Notes under the pieces: model-generated
What the model saw: the letters and a program-made list of their open reading frames with translations, nothing else
Told to the model about the DNA's origin: nothing
Databases searched by the model: none
Position numbers and translations under genes: made by a program
Shown: positions 10,370 to 22,958 of the stretch, one piece after another
Numbering within the stretch: position 1 is the first letter of the stretch
Layout of the letters: the number at the start of each line of letters is the position of its first letter
NCBI GenBank assembly: GCA_048013815.1
Contig: CM106586.1
Coordinates: 23,746,001-23,810,000 of the forward strand
DNA: 64,000 nt
Direction: 5' to 3'
DNA from: Setoptus koraiensis
Lineage: Eukaryota; Arthropoda

Positions 10370-10953
10370 TCATCTCATGTTACTCTCGGGAACATAGGAA
10401 CTTATACCTCCACCTTCAATTTCCTCAGTTGCGAAGTCTACCTCCAGGATTATATCCCGTATCTCAGCCAATTTATCCTTGCTCTTCTCCATTTTTGATT
10501 CATCTATAGTTTTCTGACATTGGAAACTTTTGAAGTCCTTGAAGGAATCCAAGCAAAATTGTTGAACCTCTTTTCTCTCCTCCTCCAGCTTACTCAGAGC
10601 GGCTCTCTTGTTGTCTATCCAAGTCATCAAGCATTCGATCTCTACGTCGGTTCGGTTATTATTGTTCCTTGCCTCACTCAAGAGTTCGCCAGATTCTCGA
10701 ATTTTGGAATTAGTTTGTCTGAGTTTACTTTCGAGATCCTGCAATTCAATTCCTAGACTCTCTAGGTTTCTCTGGTCAGCAGACATGTTCGATTTCTCGC
10801 GTTTTCTTAATAATTGTAGTTCTAAAATCTGACTTGAAGTATCTGTAATAAGAAAAATTTATTTGGAAGTAAAGCGACTCAATCAAACATTGAGGAACAA
10901 GAAGAATTCTAAATGTTACCTAATAGTCTGAAACAATTGAAACACCGACGCAT
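10370..10953 (-). CDS. small coiled-coil protein, unrecognised (two exons proposed)
   Basis: Exon 2 (10370-10842) encodes a mostly helical, Glu/Lys/Leu-rich coiled coil. The frame stays open upstream of its first ATG (10786) to a good acceptor (TTATTACAG). A short exon 10920-10953, starting with ATG and ending at a GTAACA donor, joins it in frame across a 77-bp intron and gives 168 residues beginning MRRCFNCFRLLD. The alternative is a simple start at 10786 (138 residues). Heptad-like spacing covers most of the chain, with a Gly-rich end (EGGGISSYVPESNMR). No family is recognised. It sits head-to-tail behind another unrecognised coiled-coil gene, so the two could work in one complex, but that is speculation. 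Confidence 0.62.
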
Positions 10954-11178
10954 GCGCAGTGAAAATAACCCAAATGTTCTAGAGGCCGACCCTGAAGTAG
11001 GTTATATTTTATTGGTTTCAAAGATACAGTTTATCATTCACAATGACTTGTTGCAAATGATGTTTTTCTGTTACACTAAGCCTGTGATTATTGCATCTCG
11101 ATTGCGATAGTTTTTGCTTACTGAAATTGGCGACTTCGATATATGTGATCTATTATTATTATCTATACAGACATTTTA

Positions 11179-12068
11179 CTATAGGAACTCGCTTCGTCTA
11201 GTCCTCTTTGGGTACCGTTGAGTTGTTTTTTTCGGTGGTTGATCCGTTGGTGTTCCATAAGGGTGATATTCATCAATGGTACACAATTGAATATCATCTT
11301 CTTCGTCGAACGGGTCATTGGTCCTTGCTGAAGATCGATTAGTGGAAAGCCCGATATGTCTGTCTTTTTTCTTCTCCAACATTTTATTTAGATCTTCTTC
11401 ATATTTTTTCAAATATTCCGCACGAGATTCCTCTTCCGCTTTGATCTCGGCCCTCAATTCTTCGCATTCTTTCTGCTTGTTCTTTAGTATGGTTACATGA
11501 CGTTTATACTCATCAATTACGCCCTTGCTAGCCAGGGACCTATAATCTTCAATCTGTTGTGGAAAATTGACGGATAGAGTGAAGATTGAAACAATTGAGT
11601 CAAAAATATAGAGATTTATATAGTTAAGGAGGAAGAATTTGGTCTTAAACTTACCTCCTTTTGTTGAGCTTCGATTAGATTCTGGCGCCTATTCATTGAG
11701 TTGAGAGCAACTTTCGCGCACTGTTCGCGTAACTTTTCTATCATGGTTCGCGTAGTTTTATTTGCCTGGCGTAGATGAACGATCTGTTGATCTATTTGAA
11801 CAATTTCCTTTATTTTGGCTTGTTGCTCTATAATTGTGGCAAAGAGTTTGTCACTGTGCAAATTGGATAAAATTGATTTCCCATTGTGGTGTTTGATGGA
11901 GGGATCAAGCGGCGAATGTTTCGATTGATCACGAAGCCGTTTCTTCTGCTCATTCAACAAATGATGGATCTTATTTCTGCTGGCGGTGATAATTTCCAAG
12001 TCATTCTCAAGTTCTCCAGAATACATGTTTCGAGTTGGTAAATTAAATGGTTGTTTGCATGAAAACAA
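11179..12068 (-). CDS. coiled-coil protein, unrecognised (two exons)
   Basis: Exon 1 (11655-12068) and exon 2 (11179-11553) join in phase 0 across a 101-bp intron (GTAAGTTT donor, CAACAG acceptor), giving 262 residues. A start at the second ATG (12026, MYSGELEN) would give 248. Two long helical segments with heptad character span about residues 15-60 and 85-205 (including KNKQKECEELRAEIKAEEESRAEYLKKYEED). They are followed by an acidic patch (DPFDEEDD) and a basic C-terminal tail (QRYPKRTRRSEFL) that could act in nuclear localisation. No family is recognised. It is divergently arranged with the BRO1-domain gene at 12561, sharing an approximately 490-bp upstream region. Confidence 0.68.
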
Positions 12069-12560
12069 CGTTTTGAGAAAAGGGAAAAACTTCTCGGCCG
12101 ATTAATTGTAGCGGCACCAATGATTCATATAATAGTACTAACAAGCTGATGGCATATGATATTTCAGCGACTGGAGTTAAGAGAGGACTTGCGGAATAGA
12201 ACCTACCCAAACTTGAAAATTTGGGCCGGTTGCGCAATCAAATGGCGCAATCCAGACCAAGTTGCTCAAAAGTACGCGCAGGGGATATATTCTATGGAAC
12301 GACATGGCTTTGTATGCATTCTTATCCCCGTTCATATGTGGATATCATCCACTATCCACAGTATCGATAGTGCATTTTTCAAATTCTCGCGCCTTGCTTA
12401 TAAAAGTGGACATTTAGCCGCTGAGGGAAAAAGCAAGTGAAAACATTGAAAACGTGATCGACCATCGCATTTTCATTACATTCTCAATTGACATCTTCAG
12501 TATTTTATTAGGATAATCGCGATTTCTTTATGAACTGGACAAAAGAGAAAGAAAAATAGA
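12069..12560. promoter_or_regulatory. divergent promoter region
   Basis: This 492-bp interval separates the start codons of the coiled-coil gene (minus) and the BRO1-domain gene (plus), so it must hold both promoters. It contains the palindrome TATCGATA at 12362-12369, the core of the DRE element bound by DREF/BEAF in insects and common in housekeeping promoters. Whether this organism uses DRE is unknown. Confidence 0.5.
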
Positions 12561-14630
12561 ATGGAGAAGATAATCAAGAACTACTTACCCATGCTTAATT
12601 GGCCATGTAGAACTGCCACGACAGCCGATTTTAACGCAGCCTTCAAAAAGGCTATCAGACAACAATTCAATGAGAACCCAGAGGAATACACGAAAGAACT
12701 GTATCTATTTGAGAGTCTTAGGAATAGCGCCATTAGTGCTAGTCATGATTTGTCCGGACTGAAACTGTTGAAACAATACTATTGTCAACTGATGGCCATT
12801 ATGTCTCGTTTCAAAGATTGTGAGGCCAAATTCACATGGGTCGATATATACGGTAGGGTTGCCACCCAAGGGGATCTAGATTATGAGCTCAACAGTATTA
12901 TGTTCAATATTGCTGCCATACATACTGAACTAGGCAAAGTGACCACCAGATCGTCAGAGGATTCCTCTAAGACGTCCCTGACAAACTTTCAAAGTGCTAG
13001 CTGGTGGATAAAAGAATTGAGGGACAATCGCAAAGGAATCAAAACTAAAGATATGAGCCGTGATACTCTTACCCTATTCTATCATATACTATTAGCTCAG
13101 TCACATGAATGTCTCTTTGAAAAGAGTGTCCGGGACGCACTGGATTCCGCCACAAAAGCAAAAATTGTTGCCCAGATCGTGGACGATTACTCATCGGCAA
13201 GCGTTCTATTGCAATCATCCTCTTTCGATCATGCTGACTCCATCAGAGACGTAGTTAGAGTTGGAAAAATCTACGACGAATGGAAAGGTTATGTAGAATT
13301 TAAAGTCAATTATTACAAGACTCTTGTATATTTTCTATCCGGAATGGCATGTGATCCAATAAACAATGTCGGAGAACGCATAGCATGGTTGCAAATAGCT
13401 AGTAAAAAAATTGAAGACGCTACTAAGGCTGCTGCCAACTTCACTGATCAAACAGGGGCAAAAAATGCATTGGCTGTCTTGAATGAGTTTATCGAAAAAA
13501 ACAAATCCGAAGCCATTAGAGATAATGATTACATTTACCACTCCAAAGTACCCACATCTGATAAGCTAAGTGATATTAAAGGTTTCCAATTGGCAGTGCC
13601 ATTGGCATTCAGTATGAATTCGGCGAAAAGCGGAATTGCATTCAAGGATATTTTCTCTAATTTAGTTCCATTAGAGGCACATGAGGTTGCGTCGTTGTAC
13701 AGTAAGAGCAAAGATGATCTATCTAGGGATGTGAAACGCCGTGTTGCTGAAAAAGATGACGAACTAGCAGAAATTCTATCAAAGCTTAACCTAAATAAGA
13801 AAACTCTTAGGCCAAAGCCCCTGGATATACCGGATGATCTTATTGAGATATGCGCCGAGATCAGCATGACATCGAATCTACTTGAAGATGTTTTAAATAA
13901 TTTAGAAGATATAGACTCAAAGGCGGCCACCATCCATGAAAAACTTGAGCACGCTCAGAAACTGATCCAAAAAAGACCACAGCCGGCTTATCTGGAAGAG
14001 CTTGCTAGACACAAAGCCACACACAGCAAGGCTCTGCAATCAAATCAAATTCTCCATAAATCCCTTACATCAGAATTGATGATGAACATGCAGCAGCTAT
14101 GCTCAACCAGTGATCCAACAAAATTACTACCTAGTCTAAATGATACAGTTAAATCAGACGAAGATACACTAATGAAACTGGAGAAATTGTTGGATAAAGT
14201 TGATGAAATGAAGAATCAACGAGTTAATTTATGTGATCAATTGCGTGTTTCTATTCAAGAAGATGACGTTATAAAACAAGTACTTTCCAATCCAGCGGAA
14301 CAGGACATCAAGAAAGTTTTTAATCATGAATTAAAGAAGCACGATCAATACCTTATACCATTGGAGAGTAACCTTAGTAAACAGGATGACATCTTAGATA
14401 CTCTAGAAAGAGTTAATGCCCAATACGCTAACACTAAGAAAGCTTACAAAGAATATAGTAGGCTTAGAGAGACAAAATTGGCATCTTATTTTAAATCCTA
14501 CGAGCAATTCAAAGAGTTAAAGGAAGGCATAGAAAAAGGATTAGAGTATCATAACCAAATGTTAAAATTGGTGGACAATTTTCATTCGCGAGTTTGCGCC
14601 GCCTATGAAGTTGTTGATTTCATGAATTGA
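12561..14630 (+). CDS. HD-PTP/Myopic-like BRO1 and V-domain protein lacking the phosphatase domain
   Basis: This is a 689-residue intronless protein. Residues 1 to about 370 form a BRO1 domain, the boomerang fold that binds ESCRT-III CHMP4; residues about 370-689 form a helical V domain. Matches to HD-PTP (PTPN23, Myopic) rather than ALIX come from FKDIFSNLVPLEAHEVASLYS at the BRO1-V junction and from VDEMKNQRVNLCDQLR and ERVNAQYANTKKAY late in the V domain. HD-PTP normally continues with a Pro-rich region and a tyrosine-phosphatase domain (about 1600 residues in total). Here a stop (14628-14630) comes right after the V domain, and no PTP signature or Pro-rich frame is seen downstream. The likely role is ESCRT-dependent sorting at endosomes; any phosphatase-domain role would be absent. 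An ALIX-type identity is the main alternative. Confidence 0.85.
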   Translation: MEKIIKNYLPMLNWPCRTATTADFNAAFKKAIRQQFNENPEEYTKELYLFESLRNSAISASHDLSGLKLLKQYYCQLMAIMSRFKDCEAKFTWVDIYGRVATQGDLDYELNSIMFNIAAIHTELGKVTTRSSEDSSKTSLTNFQSASWWIKELRDNRKGIKTKDMSRDTLTLFYHILLAQSHECLFEKSVRDALDSATKAKIVAQIVDDYSSASVLLQSSSFDHADSIRDVVRVGKIYDEWKGYVEFKVNYYKTLVYFLSGMACDPINNVGERIAWLQIASKKIEDATKAAANFTDQTGAKNALAVLNEFIEKNKSEAIRDNDYIYHSKVPTSDKLSDIKGFQLAVPLAFSMNSAKSGIAFKDIFSNLVPLEAHEVASLYSKSKDDLSRDVKRRVAEKDDELAEILSKLNLNKKTLRPKPLDIPDDLIEICAEISMTSNLLEDVLNNLEDIDSKAATIHEKLEHAQKLIQKRPQPAYLEELARHKATHSKALQSNQILHKSLTSELMMNMQQLCSTSDPTKLLPSLNDTVKSDEDTLMKLEKLLDKVDEMKNQRVNLCDQLRVSIQEDDVIKQVLSNPAEQDIKKVFNHELKKHDQYLIPLESNLSKQDDILDTLERVNAQYANTKKAYKEYSRLRETKLASYFKSYEQFKELKEGIEKGLEYHNQMLKLVDNFHSRVCAAYEVVDFMN

Positions 14631-15228
14631 TGATTTTATGTGTTAGCGTGGTTAGAAATTAAACAACTTTCACCAGCGCTACCAATAATAATACCACAGC
14701 TATGTGATTATAAATATCAAGCGAAAGATCAAATTGAGCTGGAGTCATTCAAATGAGCATTAAATATAGATGAATGCTATGATTAATGACTATAAATTTC
14801 GCTGTCAATTGTTTCAAATATGACGCTACAATACTAGTCATTATCTGACGTTTTGCAATACACAACTAGTTTGTCTAACCATCTAGTTTTCGTGTAATTA
14901 ATATAATTTCATGTCGCTATTTTAATTATTTGAGTTGATCAATTTAACGCTATCTTGTCAGCAATTAATACAAACATTAAATCCAATCGAACTGGGTCGT
15001 TCCGCTGAGCTCTTGTGAATCGCGAGACAAGCAGACACGTTTATACGATTATCTTGACAGTGATCGACAGTGAATATGGTGACAATGCCTTTTCATTAGC
15101 TTTTTAAATCTGCGTGATATGCGTCATGATGTGACACCAGGTAAACCTAGGTGGTTAGAAAGGAATGAATGAATGAAGAACGACTTGTTGTAACACGATT
15201 GAATCTAATCGCATTCTATTCGTATCTC

Positions 15229-15231
<3 letters not shown>

Positions 15232-15270
<39 letters not shown>
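15232..15270. repeat. (GA)n microsatellite
   Basis: A 39-bp pure GA run. In insects such GAGA tracts can bind GAGA factor, but here it is only recorded as a simple repeat. Confidence 0.95.
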
Positions 15271-15271
<1 letters not shown>

Positions 15272-15552
15272 ACGATACCGATTGTGATTTCGGTAGTTTT
15301 TCTAACAAGGGTAGACTAACAAAGAGAGAAAGAAGAACGAAATGTCTTATCGCATGCAATGATAAACATCATGATCTAGTTTAGTTATATATATATATTA
15401 TTAGTTTAGCTACGAGCAACATTAACGTTGTTGCGGAGTTTACTTGATTGGATCGTATAATGACCACACAAATACACACACTCGCTCTCAGAACGTTATA
15501 CATGTTCATCATCAAATCAATCAAATAGTTTCATCATTAAGACGAGACGTTT

Positions 15553-15579
15553 AGCAGCAGCAGCTAGTCTGCTGCTGCT
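15553..15579. repeat. perfect 11-bp hairpin of AGC/GCT triplets
   Basis: The left arm AGCAGCAGCAG (15553-15563) and right arm CTGCTGCTGCT (15569-15579) are exact reverse complements around a 5-nt loop. Confidence 0.85.
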
Positions 15580-16182
15580 GCTTCAATCTTCTTTTAGCTC
15601 ATTAGATGGAGATTTCCATTTCGATTTGGACCCTGATGGTGTTGTTGATGAGACCGATCAAACTGATGAGCCAGTTGTGATGGCCACACACACACACTCT
15701 TGCCAATCTAGACACATTTACACAAATACAAAGCCATGTTTATTTGTGACTCAAGTTTTTCTGATGTCGGCACTTATAGCTGGTGGTCAGTGTGCAGTTT
15801 GGCTAGTTAGTTAGTCAGTCAGACCTTGCTCTTCTTTTCTACCTGGATCAATAATGAAAACTATCCGTCTGTGCGCTGATATGTATCTGTGCTTTTTGTG
15901 TATCAAAGCCCAATCTATCTATGTATTATGAATATGAAAGTTAATGGTTATTGTTGTGGAAGTAATGACGATCAATTTGGTTTGAACGGCCGGCAGTATC
16001 AGTATCAGCGAGCTAAAGCTAGTGAGCGGGTGAGCGAGTGGCTAGGCGGCAAAGGTGCAAACAGGACAAGATTATTTTTGGCTTCTCGTCGTCGTCGTCA
16101 ACATTTAATCGCTGCGCTTCCATTCATTAGTTGTTGCTAAAGTTTTTTGTTCAATCTCTTTGCTGATCATAATCACCTGATG

Positions 16183-16206
16183 GTCGTCGTCGTCGTCGTC
16201 GTCGTC
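16183..16206. repeat. (GTC)8 microsatellite
   Basis: A 24-bp pure GTC triplet run. Confidence 0.9.
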
Positions 16207-16935
16207 GCCGTATTTATAACATTGCATATGGTGGCATTTATATGGCATATATCGTATGCATCACATCTATGTGTTTATGTTGCACCTGATCAAAGATGAC
16301 CACTTGAACCAATGGGTTCAATCACGATACCATTGCTTATCAGCTACTGCTTTTCTCTGGCTGTTTCTCGTTAGCATCACGATCCAGCTACTGTCTGTCC
16401 GGTCCGATGTCCAGATCTTGATATATTCAATCTGAATAAGTGCGTTGCTGCTGCTATTGCTGCTGCTTATGTATAACAATTTAACATCATTCAACAGATT
16501 TAACAGATTCAACTTTTCATATAACAGTTTATAAGTTGCGCTACCACGAACTATCTACCATCAACTTGATTCATTCTGGCCATTTCTCTTTATCGGTTCT
16601 CTCATGACTGGCAACCTCTCGAGCCCTTGCGCGGCAGCAGGATCTGTTGTGTTCTCTTTCTAAGCAAACTATCAAATACTGTCTGTGAGATGTTTAAGTT
16701 TTTAATTATAATTATAATAATGATTATAATCTTTATCTCACAACATCTGTACACATTACAACAACTTGTTGGCTGTGTGTGTGTCTCTTGGTGGCGATCA
16801 CAACACAACGCAAAAACAACAGCGGCGGCAGCAGCAAAATAGTGGCGCTAATTTGTTTGGTTGACTTGCTTCACGAGGCAGCCAGTTGGATCAGCTCTCA
16901 ACTTGAGAGTCTCACAAGAGTCGAGAATCAGAGTC

Positions 16936-16980
16936 GCAGAGTTGAGAGCCGCAGAGTTGAGAGCCGCAGAGTTGAGAGGC
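16936..16980. repeat. 3 x 15-bp tandem array
   Basis: Three nearly identical copies of GCAGAGTTGAGAGCC; the last copy ends in GGC. Confidence 0.9.
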
Positions 16981-17582
16981 AAGCGAGCAAATATTGAGAA
17001 TTTATAATTTAGAAAAATAACTTCCACTTGTCTCCATCTTTCAATTCACTGATGCACAGATAATAGTTGGCTCGCTTTCATAAACTATTTATGTTACGTA
17101 ACGTTGCTGTGTTGCCACTAATAATCAATGTTGCTACTATTATTATACAAATGAACAGGTGCTATCATGGGCCAAAGTGATTAGGTGATATTACTAGTGG
17201 CGATATGTTGTTGTTGTTGGTGGTGGTGGTGGTAAACGACTTTTCGGTTATAATAATCATCTGTATGTGATTCTGTTTTAATCAACACGGTGTTGGCGCG
17301 TATGCAAATCGCGCTCGCTTTGTTGCTGTTGCTGTTCTGGCGTGGTCAGCTCACCGTAATCATTACCGTGAATGCACCGGACTCTTGTTTTTCTCTTCTT
17401 GTTTCTGGTTAGGCGGGCCAAGCGTGCGGCCAGGTCACGTAGTGACATCGCCGGACGCTTCACTTTATTTTTATTATTATTATCTGTTCTGTTTCTGTTC
17501 ACTCAATTTATGGCCAGTCATCAATTAGCCAATGTGTGGTGTTGATTTAAAGAGTGCCAGTTGCAACATCAAGTAACTGACC

Positions 17583-17695
17583 ACAGCATAGTAACAGCAT
17601 AATAACAGCATAATAACAGCGCAACAACAGCCCAATAAGAGCGCAACAACAGCCTAATAACAGCACAACAACGGCACAACAACGGCACAATAAGC
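17583..17695. repeat. degenerate 10-12 bp AACAGC array
   Basis: About nine imperfect units of the type AACAGCATAAT, AACAGCGCAAC or AACGGCACAAC run head to tail. Confidence 0.8.
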
Positions 17696-18948
17696 ATAAG
17701 ATAAGGTGAACAGTAGCAGTGGCTAGTGGCCACCATCAACGCTTCGGCGTCTCATCGGCTTCAGTTGGCTCGCTAACAAACGTTTGCATAGGTAACAGTC
17801 AGTGTTATGTAATTATGTAATATGTACAGTTGAAATGGCGCTAGCCAAAGCTGCAGCGTTGCAATAACGCAGATAACGCAAATATCGAGCGAGTGAGCCA
17901 GTGAGACTCTCAAACAAAGTGATGTAATGCATCATGTAGTGCAATAGTTGTTGCACTTGTTGCACTTGTGTGTGTGTTCTTTGTATTATCACTGTGTGTC
18001 GTTGCATTATTTTTGCCAGCAGTAGCTAGATAAAAAGGATGCCTAAATAAAATTGATGGCAAAAGAAATTAAAACTGCACGCAATTTTTTGCCGCCTCTC
18101 TGCTCTTTGATTCTTTCAAAGAATTGGTTCATCTTGTTTTACTGTGCATACACCAAGCGTAATATCAGAGGAGCGAAACGACCAAACCATGAAACGATGA
18201 AATGAAACTTGCAACTTGCCATTTACTATTGCTATTAGCCGACCATCAAGAGCTTGCCAAGTGTGTGCGTTTGCAGCGCAAAGAGTATTGACATCACCTA
18301 TTAACTAACTGCATTTAGATTGATATTTACATTGCTCGACTTGGCTGTTCGCCGACATGATCGAGCGGCCGTTTGGAAGCGCCAGTATTCAGGCAGCAAT
18401 ACAGCTCGAAATGAACAAGTTTTATCAAGATGAATCGTGGTCACTCGATCATCGACATATCGCATCATTGGTTGCATTTGTGAGATTGGAACGTTCCTTT
18501 TGGAAGCGTCGCAACAAACGTATGGACATAATATGGCTACATAATGCAGATGTATAACACACACAGAGATACAAGCCAGATATATAAGACAGAAATACGT
18601 AATAAGACAAGATCGGATTCAGTTCGATGAACCGACGCCGGCCATATAACTGGCACGATAAAAGTGGTTGCGCAACACTCAAAGTGGCCAACCACAAACA
18701 AAGCCGTGCCGAGCCGAGCCTAGCCAAACTGACCCTCTGCCGTGATCTTTTGGCTCACAATGGTCACGATAGTGGCAACAATTTTCACAAATCCAATGCC
18801 ATTACACTGATACAGATTATGCTGACATGATGCTCCAATGCGAGATGCGCATACACAAGACGGTGATAATAGTGTGTTGGCACCCATATTACGTAACACG
18901 GTGACCACATGAAGCACATTGAAGCAAACTTGCACATAGCAGCACTCA

Positions 18949-18990
18949 CAGCTACATCACAGCTACATCACAGCTACATCACAGCTATAT
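18949..18990. repeat. 4 x 11-bp tandem array
   Basis: Units of CAGCTACATCA; the fourth is altered to CAGCTATAT. Confidence 0.88.
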
Positions 18991-19271
18991 AGGTTTGGTT
19001 TATCCGCAATATCGGCTTTATTTACACTAAAAGTAGATATTGCAGCGGCGAGAGGATTACGCAATATCGCGCTATCAACAGTTGATAGGCTTGTGCGTCA
19101 CTTCAACATCAACAACAGACTGTTGATTCGGCATGCAGTGTGTGTGTGTGTGTGTGCGAAATACAGGTGAGTTGGTAAAATGTCTGGCATATCTAGATAT
19201 TTTAGCTGGTTGATATTTGGCAGCCAGTGACGGCAGCAGCAGCCTGTTGTAGTGCAAACTGGTAGTCGGTG

Positions 19272-19341
19272 ATTGAATAGTGCCCATTGAATGGTGCTCA
19301 TTGGATAGTGCTCGTTGGATGGTGCCCGTTGAGTGGCGCTC
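19272..19341. repeat. 5 x 14-bp tandem array
   Basis: Five contiguous units of the type ATTGAATAGTGCCC, differing only at a few positions. The unit length stays exactly 14 bp throughout. Confidence 0.92.
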
Positions 19342-22300
19342 ATGACCACTCATCATGTCAGATATAGATGTTATGGCCGGCGAGCAGCATTTGTTTGTTT
19401 GTTTGTATACGTTTACGTAATACATCAACAACATTATTCCTATGTTATTGCTGTCATTGTGCACAAAGGTAGGCCGCTCGGCGGCCAGCCGAACCATTGC
19501 GATGGGCGCCTAATCAAATTAGGATTATAAGCTATGCATCGGCGGCATTATGACTATTATTGTTGGCTTAATTTAAATTTATCATCATTATTATTTGTGC
19601 TGAATAGATAATCTGTGTTCATTGAGCGGCCAACACACTCATGTGTCTACCTGACGAGCGGGCTCTCTGACGATCGGACTCGGCGATCGGACTGTGCCGG
19701 CCGGACTGTGGCGGCCGGACTGTGGCGGAGTGACCTTGTTTGCGGCCGTTGTTTGCATGTGCGTCTGTTGTGGCCGACTGTGTCAGATTGTGGCGCATTA
19801 TAACATGATGTAACATTGCACAGAGACACTGGACGCCGGCATGCAGATAGCGAGCGAGCGAGAGAGAGAGCGAGAGAGATCTGGCATGGATTTGGTTATA
19901 TTGGATTTGGATTATCAATTATTCTCGAAATGATATCATCTTAAGCTGGCCGCTGCTTGTCGCAGTGGGTCGCTCGCTGTAGAGTCTGTACAGTAGAGAC
20001 AGAGAGAGAGTCGCTAATGATGATTGCGCGCTGCTATTATCAAACAATTCTATTAGATGCTCGTTGCTGGCTCGACAGGTTCGCTCGCTGTTGGCTCACC
20101 TGTTATACCTGTTACCTGTTGGCTGTTACCTGTTGGCTGTGCGTATGAGGCGGCCAACAGCGAGCTTGTTTTGATTTGCTGTGGATCATGTGATGTGATC
20201 ATTTTCGTTTTCACTGGCCACTTCGCTTGCGACTAACACAAACAAGACAGCCAGACACAGAGACTTGAAGCACTCGTGAGAGTGATTAGCCTCCATCACT
20301 GGCCGCTTGTCAGCCTGATTTGGGCTCGAGTGATCAGAGTCTGGTTTGCACTCACAAGTTGTGAGTCTCAACAGCCAACACACATGATAGTTTTGACAGA
20401 GACAGAGACAGCGACAGTTACGTAACGCAATAACACAGTCGCAGCGTGTGTTTAATTTTAATATCTAATTTTAATATCGATATTACAAGCACTGATTAGT
20501 GCATTGACACAGTGCAGTCGCTCATAATGAGTGACTCACTCACTCATTTGTCTCAACGGCCGGCATTTGGCCAGACACACACACACACATTCGACTCCAA
20601 TGATTGCACTGACAATTTTTAGCTAGACTTCAGTTGCACAAGTTAGGCTCCACAAGTGAAATGAGTGAAATAAACTCGACACACTGACCATACTAGAGTG
20701 ACCATTAATCAACAATTGATATCAACTAGCCAGTGATCTAATGGGCCAACTAGAGCATTGCACTCAGCTAGTCAAGTGGCTTCTCGTGCATTCTCGTCGC
20801 TGTTGGTCGGTGTTTGTCAGTGTTCGTTTGTGTGTCAATGCAGTGACGTTGCAAACATTCAAATGAGCCAGCAAGATTCGAGTTAGCGAGCTATGGTGAG
20901 ATCAATAGCAGTGAGTGAATAGTGAGATCAAAAGTAGTCACATCAATAGTAGTGAGCAAATAGTGAGGCAACGCAAATGTAAATAAAAGTGGCCACTAAA
21001 TAAAATTAAAACATTGACACTTGGCAGCAAACAACAACCAATGACGAGCAACGCTGACCAGCAATTATCAGCTGATGATTAGCTCACAAGTCAGAGGGAA
21101 GCGGCCCAAGACTGTTTCGAAAACAGTCCCACAAAAAGAAGCTTCGCGAGAGCCGCCTGACAAGAGCCGGCTGCGTATAATATCATATGATATAATCAAT
21201 ATAAATTCAATATAAACTGGCATTAGCGTTGTTTTGTTGCAACATTTGGCCAGCCGTCGCTTCGATTTGTTGTGGCTGGTCGCTCGTTGCACTCACTTGA
21301 TCGGCCTGCCGGCTCGATCATTTGCAACCCGCGAGCTGAGCCGGCCAAACCGAGCGCCCGTTCAATTTTCTAGCGGGCCGGCCGGACCGAGCCACTCGAC
21401 GAGCGGCTCGGTTTGGCTCGGTTTCACTGTTTGATTGTCGCCGAACGCCAGAGTCCGGCGAACGTTCGGGTGTGTGTTTTGGCCACTGGACAACGCACAC
21501 CTTCTGATACAGTTACAGCGCCAGAAAGATTGCCAACCAACAAAGTAGCCGCAACAAGCTATTGCGGCCAATTGGCAACACAAGACAGCCAAGAGAAATA
21601 AATAAATTACCTGTTGATGGTCATCCCGGCAAAGGCAGCCAATGTGGCCAGTGCAGGTGAATTGGGTGGCTAGCTTGCCCGGTGTGTTGTGCAGTATGTT
21701 GTGTAGCATGAACTCTACATGTCCACGGCTTGTGGCCACTTGCTCATTGCAAGCGAGCTCACTATACATGACGTAATGGTAACATTGGCGATTGGCGCCA
21801 CTCGCTGGCCACTCCGCTGGCCACTGGCTGTCCACTGGCTGCACAGTGCACTAGATAGTGGACTTATTAGCGCATTACACACTGGACTTATTAGCGCTAG
21901 ATGGCCGCTGCGGCCGCGGCTATGATGCGCCAAGATTACGTCACACCAGGCGAGCCAGCATGCAAACAAACGGCGCGGACGGCGCACAGATGTGGGCATC
22001 TCCGTGTCACTCGCCGGCTCACATCTTCATCTCGCTTGCCAACTTGTACTTATAATGTTACATATGCCAGATATGTTGATGTACGAACACACATAACAGA
22101 TCGCACTGGCTATCATGTTCGTCCAGTCTTGTCCGGCGACTCGCTCCACGGCAAGCCGTTCGAATGCATGCGCATATTCCAATCTATGCCTTCGAATAAG
22201 TGCCTTCGAATGTGCGCTCGAATGTGCGCTCGAATGTGTGCGTTCGGCCGGCCCAACGGTCGCCGCAATGCAAACATCGCTCGCAAGCATCGCTGGCGAC

Positions 22301-22901
22301 CATAGCTGGCGACTATCGCTGGCAAACGTCGCCGGCAAATATGCGACTGACTGTGATTTTTGCAAGCTGGCCAAGCTCGCAAAGCGACACTTTTGGTGGC
22401 GCCGTTGCAAGTTGCAGCGGCCGCAGTGACGCCAAACAGCCAGCAGGCCGCACACTCAAACTAAAGCGACCAAATCAAAGCAGTGGAAATAGTAGCAGCG
22501 CTCGCATTTTGTGTCCAGTCTCAGCAAGCCCGACGAGCAAAGATGACGCTCGTTCACATGGCGACATTACGCAATTGTGGACGCAGCAACAAGCAAAAGT
22601 TTGCTCTTACTTATTCACTCATGAGACACTTGATACTCGTCTCACCTGGTGCTTGCGTTTATATTTTTATTTGCTGTCCGTCCGTCTGTCTGTGTATCGA
22701 CTGCGACATTCACTCGTTCACTGGCTCACAAAGTCACTTGTCTCTGTTCACCTGTGCTCGCCAATCGGCCTCGTAATGGCCGTCACGCTGGCCGTCGTCG
22801 CTGTCACGTTGGTCGAACCAGCCGCGCCGAGCTAGCTGGACTCTCGAGTCTAGAGTTTGGAGTCTGTCGAGTCTTGAGACAAACACGGCCAATGATAAGT
22901 G

Positions 22902-22958
22902 TGCACCAATGACACTGCACCAATGACTCTCTGCACCAATGACTCTCTGCACCAATGG
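22902..22958. repeat. 16-bp tandem array
   Basis: About 3.5 units of GCACCAATGACTCTCT; the first copy is 2 bp shorter. Confidence 0.88.
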
